Under the pieces are notes generated by a model, which was not told where the DNA came from, did not search any database, and saw nothing but the letters and a program-made list of their open reading frames with translations. A DNA stretch of 5,794 nucleotides from positions 1 through 5,794 of the forward strand of contig DATDWF010000013.1 of NCBI GenBank assembly GCA_035289745.1, given 5' to 3'. This document shows, piece by piece, positions 1 to 5,489 of the stretch. Each line of letters opens with the position of its first letter. Positions within the stretch are counted from its first letter, which is position 1. The position numbers were made by a program, and so were the translations under genes. Source of the stretch: JAUYQE01 sp035289745. Its GTDB lineage: Archaea; Nanobdellota; Nanobdellia; Woesearchaeales; GW2011-AR9.

Positions 1-153
1 AACGCTGGTAAAATAACCGCAGAGATTGCAAAAGGATTTGCAGAAACAGAATTTGAAAAATACAGAATTGTACAAGATAAATTATTCGAATCAGATTTTG
101 ACAGAGTCACTAAAAAATTATTAAAACAAAAAGATAAAAACAGGTTGACGTAA
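1..153 (+). CDS. RhuM-family protein, C-terminal fragment
   Basis: This is the last 50 codons of a gene that begins before the window, read in frame 1 and ending with TAA at 151-153. The tail has the pattern I associate with the C-terminus of RhuM-family proteins: NAGKIT at the start, then ETEFEKYRIVQDKLFESDFDR, then a lysine-rich end. RhuM was named from a Salmonella pathogenicity island; its biochemical role is not settled, and relatives turn up in mobile and defence-type neighbourhoods, including near type I restriction-modification genes (from memory). The stop overlaps the next gene's first possible start (TAATG), so the two are probably co-transcribed and translationally coupled. The DNA is very AT-rich: bases 61-120 contain only 15 G+C of 60, unlike genes after 890. 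The last few residues (RLT) are encoded by the start of a 12-bp tandem repeat, so the natural C-terminus may be slightly altered. The family call rests on a short tail only. Confidence 0.75.
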   Translation, partial: NAGKITAEIAKGFAETEFEKYRIVQDKLFESDFDRVTKKLLKQKDKNRLT

Positions 154-179
154 TGGTTGACGCAAGAGTTGACGCAAAA
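144..179 (+). repeat. 12-bp tandem repeat, three copies, across a stop/start junction
   Basis: Three contiguous 12-base units lie at 144-155, 156-167 and 168-179. Each begins GTTGACG; the tails are TAATG, CAAGA and CAAAA. The first unit contains the stop of the RhuM-like gene (151-153) and the ATG at 153; the other two encode VDARVDAK in frame with the nuclease. An ATG follows directly at 180. Each candidate start is preceded by a weak purine-rich stretch (AGGTTGA at 142-148, GAGTTGA at 166-172), so the repeat may have duplicated a ribosome-binding/start module. Slippage would add or remove four codons without changing the frame. Confidence 0.85.
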
Positions 180-881
180 ATGACCTACAAATTCAGCCCC
201 TCAAGCCTAAGCTTACTGAAAGATTGCCCTAGATGCTTCTGGCTCAATTTCAACAAGAACATTAAACGTCCAGATTCAATATTTCCCTCTTTACCCAGTG
301 GAATGGATAAAATTCTCAAAGAACACTTTGACCGATTTATGAAAAAGGGAGAGCTTCCTCCAGAACTGCAACAATTAAATGGAGAAGTAAAGCTTTTTGA
401 TGACGAAGAACTGCTGAAAGTCTGGAGAAGCAACTTTAAAGGCATTCCATGGACAGACAAAAGGGGCAATCTTATTCATGGGGCAATCGATAATCTTCTC
501 AAGAAAGGGAAGAAATTGATTGTTTTGGACTACAAAACCAGAGGCTTCCCATTAAAAGAAGATACCCACGAGCATTATCAGGATCAAATGGATATTTACA
601 ATTTTCTTCTAAGAAAAAATGGTTATGAGACAGAAGATTATACATATCTATTGTTTTATCATCCTCACCAGGTTGAAGAGAGCGGCCATGTTTGTTTTAA
701 TACTGATTTAGTCAAGATTAAAGTCAATATCAAAAACGCCGAGAATATTTTTAAGAAGGCCCTTAAAGTTTTAGAAGCAAAGATCCCCGCCCCCTCTGAA
801 GAATGTGGATTTTGTTCTTGGATAAATAAGAACAATAGTGAAGTCAAGCATGATCTTTTCTTAATCCCTAACAACATCTGA
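153..881 (+). CDS. PD-(D/E)XK superfamily nuclease (RecB/Cas4-like fold)
   Basis: The 242-residue product carries the core of the PD-(D/E)XK nuclease fold: GAID at 110-113, the acidic-Lys motif LDYKT at 125-129 (D126, K128), and QDQMDIY at 143-149, which matches the conserved Gln/Tyr helix of RecB and Cas4 nucleases. An N-terminal CPRC (C25, C28) and a C-terminal CGFC (C218, C221) could bind a metal or Fe-S cluster as in Cas4/AddB-type enzymes, although Cas4 normally divides its cysteines one and three. DNA cleavage is the family's usual activity; the substrate and pathway here are unknown. Two starts are possible: ATG 153, overlapping the upstream stop, or ATG 180, after the tandem repeat. 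The recognisable domain begins just after residue 10, so 180 is a good alternative and MVDARVDAK may be a repeat-derived extension. No cas1, cas2 or CRISPR repeats are seen. Like its upstream partner it is AT-rich (14 G+C of 60 at 601-660), suggesting transfer. Fold confidence is high; role is unknown. Confidence 0.85.
   Translation: MVDARVDAKMTYKFSPSSLSLLKDCPRCFWLNFNKNIKRPDSIFPSLPSGMDKILKEHFDRFMKKGELPPELQQLNGEVKLFDDEELLKVWRSNFKGIPWTDKRGNLIHGAIDNLLKKGKKLIVLDYKTRGFPLKEDTHEHYQDQMDIYNFLLRKNGYETEDYTYLLFYHPHQVEESGHVCFNTDLVKIKVNIKNAENIFKKALKVLEAKIPAPSEECGFCSWINKNNSEVKHDLFLIPNNI
856..866 (+). promoter_or_regulatory. Weak TATA-like box for the DHH gene
   Basis: TTTTCTTAATC is centred near 862, about 28 bases before the ATG at 890, inside the end of the nuclease gene. 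It resembles the TTTTTTAATC box before mpg (4911-4920). No Shine-Dalgarno sequence precedes the ATG, which fits a leaderless transcript, but the box is degenerate and the region is AT-rich anyway. Confidence 0.35.
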
Positions 882-889
882 GAATTTCC

Positions 890-1885
890 ATGAACCCTTT
901 GGTCATTGCGCATGCGGAGGACCCGGACGGCCTGATTTCCCGCGCTTTGCTGCAGCGGGCTCTTCTCATCGATGATAAAGATCCGCAAGACCACATCTTT
1001 GTCCGCTATGACCGGCTGGTTGAAAGCTTTCAGGAAGCAGTTGAAAAAGCCAGAACGCATAAAGCAATTTATGTCGCAGACCTGTCCATCAATGATCGGT
1101 TGCTGCAAAGAGATGGGGATAGTGCCCTTCTGGAACAATTAGTTTCCGGAAAAACTCTGCATTGGTTTGACCATCACGACAGTACGGCAGCACACCACCA
1201 AGAGCTGATCGAGCAAGGAATAACCGTACAGTACCATAAAGACAAGTGCGCATCCCTGCTGGTGGCCCACTATTTCTGTTTAGGCCATCCCTATGAGAAA
1301 ATGTTGGGGAGAGTAGCGCAAGCCAGCGATTATCCTGGCTCCCTCCATGATCCGGCTGCGGTTCGCCTGGGCAACGGTTTAGAGAGAATTATTGCTCTCG
1401 CCAATGAAACGATGGACTACGGCTGCCTTCTCGATCTGGCCTGCGACCTTCGTGACGAGAAATGTTTTGATCGGCAGATGCAGCTCTCTTCAAAATGGCA
1501 AGAGCACCTTGCTGCTTTTATTCGCCGGGAAAGCCAAGCGTATGCCGAGCTTACGGAGAGCGTGCAAGTTATCTCACAGGATGATCGACAGATTGTTTTT
1601 GGCTATGCTTCACCGCTGCTCTCACCCAAGCCCGGGCCGAGCTATCTGCGCGAGCAGTACCGGGACATTGCTGAGATTTTTATTTGCCTTTTCAAGCCGC
1701 CGGTGCGGAATCATCTGATCTTTATCTGCGAAGATTCTTCTTTTCCCGTCGTACCTTTTGTCCGGAGCTTGGGTGGCGGCGGCCGCGAGAATGGTGGGGG
1801 ATTTACGCTGGACTATGATGTCACGCCGGAGAATTACCCGCAGGTAAAAGAGATGCTTTTAGAAAAGATGGAGAAATACGAATAG
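890..1885 (+). CDS. DHH-family phosphoesterase
   Basis: This 331-residue protein has the ordered motifs of DHH phosphoesterases (RecJ / NrnA / GdpP superfamily): HAEDPDG at 8-14, VADLS at 62-66 (D64), FDHHD at 93-97, and QASD at 144-147. These aspartates and histidines bind two metal ions, usually Mn2+, for hydrolysis of phosphodiester bonds in single-stranded nucleic acid, nano-RNA or cyclic dinucleotides. Near the C-terminus GGGGRENGGGF at 295-305 corresponds to the glycine-rich DHHA1 substrate-binding loop, but with Arg where the family usually has His. The size fits a compact two-domain DHH-DHHA1 enzyme rather than full bacterial RecJ. It starts only eight bases after the nuclease stop, but G+C jumps here (37 of 60 at 1321-1380), so the two are probably unrelated in origin. 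Its 3' end converges with the kinase gene, 19 bases away. The exact substrate cannot be told from sequence; an archaeal GAN/RecJ-like nuclease or an oligonucleotide phosphatase are both possible. Confidence 0.9.
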   Translation: MNPLVIAHAEDPDGLISRALLQRALLIDDKDPQDHIFVRYDRLVESFQEAVEKARTHKAIYVADLSINDRLLQRDGDSALLEQLVSGKTLHWFDHHDSTAAHHQELIEQGITVQYHKDKCASLLVAHYFCLGHPYEKMLGRVAQASDYPGSLHDPAAVRLGNGLERIIALANETMDYGCLLDLACDLRDEKCFDRQMQLSSKWQEHLAAFIRRESQAYAELTESVQVISQDDRQIVFGYASPLLSPKPGPSYLREQYRDIAEIFICLFKPPVRNHLIFICEDSSFPVVPFVRSLGGGGRENGGGFTLDYDVTPENYPQVKEMLLEKMEKYE

Positions 1886-1904
1886 AGAAAGTTCTTCGCC
1901 TCGC

Positions 1905-2957
1905 CTAAAGAGCTGCTGCATACTGTTTTGCTAATTGAAAATATTGTTTTGCCTGTTGTATCATCTCTGTTCTTTTTTCTTCCGTTAGATTCTTATCCTC
2001 CGACGTAAAGCAGGCGATCTTCGCTCGGATGTACGCCCGATAGCATTTGTAAAAATTCAGCAGTTTGGGGACGTCTTTATCATCACTCAGCTTTTCGTAT
2101 TCTTCGATAAACTGTTTGGCAAGCTCTTTTTTTCCGTGGAATTCCAAATCCATCGCCATGAAAGCAATTTCCGCAATAACGTCCGAGCAGGGAAATCGCT
2201 GGTTGAAGACAATGCCGTCAAAGATATGTACATCGTCATCAGTCACAAACACATTTGCCGAATGGAAATCGCCATGGCAGTGCTTGATCTTATTCTGGTG
2301 CACCCGTTTTTTGAATAAAGCTACATGGCTTTTGATGAACGTGTTCACTCTCTGTTGCAGGAAAAAGAAATCTTCAGCCGGGATGCACTGCGGCTGGTAC
2401 TTCTCGGTTTGCTGGAAATTTTCATCCCAATTAAACTGGATGCTCGGCATGCTGCCAAAAGAGCTGATCTCTTCGCCATTAGGTGCTTTCTGGTGGAAGG
2501 CGAATATTTTCTGAGCCAGGCGCTGCATATGGCTAGCTCCGATATTCCCCCTTTTGAGCCGCTTGTTTAGGGTAGCTTCCGGATCCATTTGCTTCATCAT
2601 GATAGCATATTCGATGATCTCTCCAGAGCCCTGTACCCGAATGCTGCCGTCTTTTTCCTTGGTAATGGGAAGAACGCCTAGATACAGTTCAGGAGAGAGG
2701 AGGGAGTTGTAATCGAGTTCTTTTTCGCACTGCTCTTTGCGTTTTTCTAGTGTTGAAAAGTCTAGAAAGCCGAAATTGACGGGCTTGTTGACTTTATAGG
2801 CTCTCTCCCCCGTAAGAAAGACCAGGGATGCTGCCGTCGTAATCGAAGAGATATTGCTGGTAGGGTGGGGAAAGGCTTGGCGGGTAGATAGTGCTGCCAG
2901 AAGTTCTTTGAGATGCTCTTCACCGTTCTCTTTTTTATGCTCCTCGACCTCTGCCAC
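1905..2957 (-). CDS. Aminoglycoside-phosphotransferase-like kinase, COG2187 type
   Basis: The protein matches the kinase-like half of the bifunctional 'aminoglycoside phosphotransferase/ATP-binding' family. Numbered from the longest reading (TTG at 2978, 357 residues), it shows FPHP at 36-39, VFLTGERAYKVNKPVNFGFL at 53-72 with the putative ATP-binding lysines K62/K65, the catalytic loop HGDFHSAN at 235-242, the metal-binding FDGI at 253-256, and the family pattern FNQRFPCSDVIAEIAFMAMD at 258-277. The C-terminal AAA/gluconate-kinase-like P-loop domain found in many relatives is absent. The acceptor substrate is unknown for the family; antibiotic resistance is not implied. Motif DxIEFN reads DGIVFN, with Val replacing the usual Glu. 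There is no ATG near the start. GTG at 2957 lies about 28 bases from the centre of the palindromic TATA box at 2982-2989, as expected for a leaderless transcript, so I prefer it (350 residues) over TTG 2978. The gene is divergent from gatD and convergent with the DHH gene. Confidence 0.85.
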   Translation of the reverse strand: MAEVEEHKKENGEEHLKELLAALSTRQAFPHPTSNISSITTAASLVFLTGERAYKVNKPVNFGFLDFSTLEKRKEQCEKELDYNSLLSPELYLGVLPITKEKDGSIRVQGSGEIIEYAIMMKQMDPEATLNKRLKRGNIGASHMQRLAQKIFAFHQKAPNGEEISSFGSMPSIQFNWDENFQQTEKYQPQCIPAEDFFFLQQRVNTFIKSHVALFKKRVHQNKIKHCHGDFHSANVFVTDDDVHIFDGIVFNQRFPCSDVIAEIAFMAMDLEFHGKKELAKQFIEEYEKLSDDKDVPKLLNFYKCYRAYIRAKIACFTSEDKNLTEEKRTEMIQQAKQYFQLAKQYAAAL

Positions 2958-2980
2958 TACTGTCTTCTCCAAGCACAACC

Positions 2981-2989
2981 TATTTAAAT
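2981..2989. promoter_or_regulatory. Shared palindromic TATA box between gatD and the kinase gene
   Basis: TATTTAAAT contains the perfect palindrome ATTTAAAT (2982-2989). Its centre is about 26 bases before the gatD ATG at 3011 on the plus strand and about 28 bases before a GTG at 2957 on the minus strand. Both are the archaeal TATA-to-start distance for leaderless mRNA. It is the only AT-rich block in the short divergent gap. On the minus strand it is preceded by purine-rich AAG, which could act as a BRE; on the plus strand the upstream bases are AACC. Confidence 0.7.
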
Positions 2990-3010
2990 CTTAAGAAATT
3001 GAGTCCTTCC

Positions 3011-4306
3011 ATGGCTCCTCAGCCCGGCGATCGTGTTACCATAACGACCAAAAAAAGGACGGAAGAAGGCCTGCTGATGCCCAGCCCTGCTTCAGACACG
3101 GTTATCATCAAACTTGATAATGGCTATAATCTGGGCTTCCCCAAGAAAGAGGTCTTAAAAACAACCCTTCTCAAAAAGGCCATCCTGAAAAAGCCTGCAT
3201 CAGAAAAGCTCGCCAAGCGAGCCGGGCTTCCGACCATTGCTATCCTGCATACCGGCGGGACGATCGCTTCCAAAGTGGATTACCGCACCGGCGGCGTGGT
3301 TTCGAGTTTCTCGCCCGCTGAGCTTGTTAGTATGTTCCCCGAATTGCAGCAGATTGCAAACATTGAGTCAGAGCTGGTTGCCCAAATGTGGAGCGATGAT
3401 CTGCGTTTTGCTCATTTCTCTCTGATTGCCCAAGCCATCGAGAAACACGTTAAAAAAGGTGTCCGAGGCGTTATCATCGGCATGGGGACGGATAATTTGG
3501 CCGTTGCAGCGGCTGCTTTAGCATTCATCGTCGAGAAAAGTCCGGTGCCGATTGTTCTTGTCGGCGCGCAGCGCTCTTCGGACCGTGGCAGCAGCGATGC
3601 GGCCATGAATCTCATTTGCGCAGCGGAGTTCGTCACGAAAACGGATTTTTGCGGCGTTGCCATCTGCATGCATGAATCGTCTGCAGATAATGCTTGCGTT
3701 ATTCTACCAGCGTGCAAGACCTACAAGTTGCATGCTTCTCGAAGAGATGCCTTCAAATTCATCAATGCAAAACCGCTTGCCCATATCGACTACAAAACAA
3801 GAAAAATTGAGTTTTTGGAGAAAGACTATCCCAAACGTGCTGCGCAGCTCGTGCTCAAACCCAAGATGGAAGACAAAGTCGGCTTGCTGAAAATTCATGT
3901 GAATATGTTTCCGGAGCAGTTTTCTTTTTTTACGGGCTATAAAGGGCTGGTCATCGAAGGCACCGGATTAGGACATACTCCCGGGCAGGTGCCGAATCCA
4001 CAAGCAGCCATTCACAAGAAAATCTATCCGGCACTCAAAAAAGTGATCGATTCCGGTTGTGTGGTAGTGATGACGACGCAATGCCTGTTTGGCGGCGTGA
4101 ATATGAACGTCTATGACAAAGGGCGAGACTTGCTGCAGCTGGGCGTTATCCCCGGAAAAGATATGCTGGCGAATACCGCTTTAGTAAAACTCTCCTGGCT
4201 GCTGGCAAATTATCCTCGAAAAGAAGTACCGAGGCTGCTGCAGGAGAATCTCCGGGGGGAGATGAATGAGCGGTTGGGATATGAACAGGAGTTTGTTGCG
4301 GAGTGA
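3011..4306 (+). CDS. gatD: Glutamyl-tRNA(Gln) amidotransferase subunit D
   Basis: GatD is the asparaginase-like subunit of the archaeal GatDE enzyme. It frees ammonia from glutamine or asparagine so that GatE can convert Glu-tRNA(Gln) to Gln-tRNA(Gln) in the cytoplasm. The 431-residue product has the GatD-specific N-terminal beta domain (GDRVTI at 6-11, GLLMPS at 20-25, IKLDNGYNLG at 33-42), then an L-asparaginase domain with HTGGTIAS at 80-87 (catalytic T84), GMGTDN at 157-162 (T160, D161), VGAQRSSDRGSSDAAMNL at 184-201, and K239 in the KTYKLHASRRDAF segment. GLVIEGTGLGHTPG and GGVNMNVYDKGRDLL mark the C-terminal half. Two positions differ from the usual GHGTDT: Met158 for His and Asn162 for Thr; the catalytic Thr-Asp-Lys set is intact. 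I chose ATG 3011 over the upstream TTG 2999 because it lies 26 bases from the TATA box and leaves MAPQPGDR as a normal GatD start. GatE is not in the window. The lipoprotein gene follows closely. Confidence 0.95.
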   Translation: MAPQPGDRVTITTKKRTEEGLLMPSPASDTVIIKLDNGYNLGFPKKEVLKTTLLKKAILKKPASEKLAKRAGLPTIAILHTGGTIASKVDYRTGGVVSSFSPAELVSMFPELQQIANIESELVAQMWSDDLRFAHFSLIAQAIEKHVKKGVRGVIIGMGTDNLAVAAAALAFIVEKSPVPIVLVGAQRSSDRGSSDAAMNLICAAEFVTKTDFCGVAICMHESSADNACVILPACKTYKLHASRRDAFKFINAKPLAHIDYKTRKIEFLEKDYPKRAAQLVLKPKMEDKVGLLKIHVNMFPEQFSFFTGYKGLVIEGTGLGHTPGQVPNPQAAIHKKIYPALKKVIDSGCVVVMTTQCLFGGVNMNVYDKGRDLLQLGVIPGKDMLANTALVKLSWLLANYPRKEVPRLLQENLRGEMNERLGYEQEFVAE

Positions 4307-4307
4307 T
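4300..4307 (+). promoter_or_regulatory. Shine-Dalgarno-like site for the lipoprotein gene
   Basis: GGAGTGAT resembles the archaeal consensus GGAGGTGAT with one G missing. It overlaps the gatD stop codon (4304-4306) and ends nine bases before the ATG at 4317. It supports that ATG as the start and suggests coupled translation from a gatD message, in contrast to the apparently leaderless first genes in this window. Confidence 0.55.
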
Positions 4308-4316
4308 TGGTCAAAG

Positions 4317-4583
4317 ATGAAAACGTATTTTTTCGGATTATTACTGTTCATTCTCTTTTTCATCATTGGCTGCACTCCCATCTCTCCAGAAAAATCCTGT
4401 TCTTCTGCTGCGGATTGTGTTCCGGCATCCTGCTGCCATGCGCGGGATGCAGTGAATCAAGAGTATAAGCCGGACTGTTCTGAAGCCCTGTGCACCGCCG
4501 TCTGCGAACCGGGAACGCTGGATTGCGGGCAAGGAGAGATAGAATGCCGAAAAGGGGCGTGTGCAGTGGTGGTGACGGAATAA
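4317..4583 (+). CDS. Small cysteine-rich secreted lipoprotein
   Basis: The 88-residue product begins with a lysine and a hydrophobic stretch (residues 4-18) ending in FIIGC, a lipobox-like sequence with C19 as the likely lipid-anchored first residue after cleavage. The mature part has ten further cysteines (28, 34, 39, 40, 54, 59, 63, 70, 77, 82), enough for five disulfides, with the blocks CSSAADCVPASCC and GTLDCGQGE. I recall small archaeal cell-surface proteins with a CxxDxDCVPxxCC...GTLDCG pattern, sometimes described as cysteine-cluster domains; function is unknown. It should sit outside the membrane. A longer reading from 4266 would overlap gatD and bury the signal peptide, so ATG 4317, with a Shine-Dalgarno-like site before it, is chosen. 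It lies ten bases after gatD and is probably in its operon, though no functional link to tRNA amidation is apparent. The gene is real with good confidence; the protein's job cannot be told. Confidence 0.8.
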   Translation: MKTYFFGLLLFILFFIIGCTPISPEKSCSSAADCVPASCCHARDAVNQEYKPDCSEALCTAVCEPGTLDCGQGEIECRKGACAVVVTE

Positions 4584-4613
4584 ATCAAAAATAGGCTCAA
4601 AACCCGCACAATC

Positions 4614-4622
4614 TTTATATAT
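4614..4622 (+). promoter_or_regulatory. TATA box for the small acidic-protein gene
   Basis: TTTATATAT is a near-ideal archaeal TATA box, centred about 29 bases before the ATG at 4647. The sequence between them (pyrimidine-rich CTTTCCTTCC) has no Shine-Dalgarno site, which points to a leaderless message. It lies in the 63-base gap after the lipoprotein stop and argues that the following gene starts its own transcript. Confidence 0.75.
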
Positions 4623-4646
4623 TTCAATGCCTTTCCTTCCTGTTAG

Positions 4647-4892
4647 ATGGGCGATAGTATTGAAGCTGTTGTGATAAAAGAATTTCTGAAGAGAGAGAGG
4701 CAGAAAGAGCAATATCGTGAAGTGCAGGTGCCTTTAGAGCTTCCGCTTCCTTTGCCATACCGGCCCGGAGAGCGGGGTTCCGAGGAAAAAGAAAGAGAAG
4801 ATGTCGAGCAGCGTGGCGAAGTAGTCATTAAGATTTACGATGATGATGAGGAAGAGGAAGAAGATACTTCTTATGTAAAGTTTCAGATGTAG
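4647..4892 (+). CDS. Small charged protein with proline-rich middle and acidic tail, unknown function
   Basis: I do not recognise a named family. The 81 residues fall into three parts. An N-terminal, probably helical, charged segment (about 5-25) is rich in Lys, Arg and Glu. A short hydrophobic proline stretch, VQVPLELPLPLPYRP, occupies 26-40. A highly charged C-terminal part includes DDDEEEEED at 65-73 and ends in a less charged SYVKFQM tail. There is no signal peptide, membrane segment or cysteine. The charge and low complexity suggest a soluble, partly disordered protein that binds a partner, which is inference only. That it is a real gene is supported by a good TATA box 29 bases upstream, by the lack of any better reading frame in the interval, and by tidy gaps to both neighbours. 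Its stop at 4890-4892 lies just before the mpg promoter. Confidence 0.7.
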   Translation: MGDSIEAVVIKEFLKRERQKEQYREVQVPLELPLPLPYRPGERGSEEKEREDVEQRGEVVIKIYDDDEEEEEDTSYVKFQM

Positions 4893-4910
4893 GGAATATC
4901 CCCCGGAAAC

Positions 4911-4920
4911 TTTTTTAATC
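4911..4920 (+). promoter_or_regulatory. TATA-like box for mpg
   Basis: TTTTTTAATC is centred near 4916, 26 bases before the ATG at 4942. No Shine-Dalgarno sequence lies between. The spacing selects ATG 4942 over the ATG at 4931, which is in another frame. Confidence 0.65.
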
Positions 4921-4941
4921 CCCTCTTTTTATGGCTTTCTC

Positions 4942-5487
4942 ATGCCAGAGCTTTCCTCAGCATTTTTTGCCCGCGATACGATTACCGTGGCTCGGGAACT
5001 GCTCGGTAAAATCATCTCCGTCAACGGCTGCTCCGGCCGGATTGTGGAAACGGAAGCGTACGGCAGAGATCCGGCCTCGCATGCGTATAAGCGGACGGAA
5101 CGCAGCGCGCTGATGTTTGATACGTTTGCCCACGTCTACGTGTACCTGATTTACGGGATGTACTGGTGCCTGAATTTCACGACGGAGAAAGACGAAGCCG
5201 GTGCGGTTCTTATCCGAGCGGTGGAGCCGCTTTCAGGAATCGCCGCCATGCAGAATCGAAGGGGGATGGAAGAGCTGAAACATCTCTGCAGCGGGCCGGG
5301 AAAGCTGTGTTCGGCATTTGGCATCGACAAACGGTTCAATGGCCTGCCGCTGGGAAAACGGGTAAAAATCTTTGACGACGGCTCCGTTGTTGGAAAGATC
5401 GGCACGAGCTCCCGCATCGGCATTACGGATGCCCAGCATCTGGAATGGCGTTTTTTTATCGACGGAAATGCGTATGTGAGCCGGTGA
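4942..5487 (+). CDS. mpg: 3-methyladenine DNA glycosylase (AAG/MPG family)
   Basis: The enzyme starts base-excision repair by removing alkylated or deaminated purines, such as 3-methyladenine and hypoxanthine, leaving an abasic site. The 181-residue product covers the complete bacterial/archaeal-length family. It has VARELLGK at 16-23, GRIVETEAY at 32-40 (E38 is the water-activating glutamate and Y40 a base-stacking tyrosine by comparison with human AAG E125/Y127), DPASHA at 43-48, MF at 58-59, VYVYLIYGMYWCLN at 65-78 (Y71 matches the helix-intercalating tyrosine), AVLIRAVEP, GPGKLC, and a C-terminal RIGI...EWRFFIDGNAYVSR ending exactly where the family normally ends. No frameshift or lost residue is seen. 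It is a monofunctional glycosylase acting in the cytoplasm on double-stranded DNA. Its TGA (5485-5487) lies inside the 8-bp duplication of a mobile element that begins two bases later, so the message probably carries the element as 3' sequence. Confidence 0.95.
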   Translation: MPELSSAFFARDTITVARELLGKIISVNGCSGRIVETEAYGRDPASHAYKRTERSALMFDTFAHVYVYLIYGMYWCLNFTTEKDEAGAVLIRAVEPLSGIAAMQNRRGMEELKHLCSGPGKLCSAFGIDKRFNGLPLGKRVKIFDDGSVVGKIGTSSRIGITDAQHLEWRFFIDGNAYVSR

Positions 5488-5489
5488 AC
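5482..5489. repeat. Left target-site duplication of the MITE
   Basis: CGGTGAAC abuts the left inverted repeat and is identical to 5655-5662. It includes the mpg stop codon TGA (5485-5487). A 9-bp reading (CCGGTGAAC, 5481-5489 and 5654-5662) is also possible but would shorten and unbalance the terminal inverted repeats. Confidence 0.85.

Noticed and set aside
144..174. TTGACG repeats as bacterial sigma-70 -35 boxes
   Set aside because: The other genes show archaeal TATA boxes at leaderless spacing, there is no matching -10 hexamer at the right distance, and the motif is explained by the 12-bp tandem repeat.
153..881. Cas4 of a CRISPR adaptation module
   Set aside because: No cas1, cas2 or repeat array is visible, and the cysteine arrangement is 2+2 rather than 1+3.
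665..1138. Long minus-strand frame across the nuclease/DHH junction
   Set aside because: It is the antisense shadow of two well-supported genes and has no recognisable motif.
1973..1978. T6 run as an archaeal terminator for the DHH transcript
   Set aside because: It lies almost 90 bases inside the opposite gene and a single T6 run is too weak to call; plausible but not supportable.
2999..3010. TTG at 2999 as the gatD start
   Set aside because: It lies only about 14 bases from the TATA centre, so it would fall upstream of the expected transcript start; ATG 3011 fits the promoter and the family's N-terminus.
4266..4316. Upstream ATG at 4266 as the lipoprotein start
   Set aside because: It would overlap gatD by 41 bases and put 17 charged residues before the signal peptide; ATG 4317 has a Shine-Dalgarno-like site.
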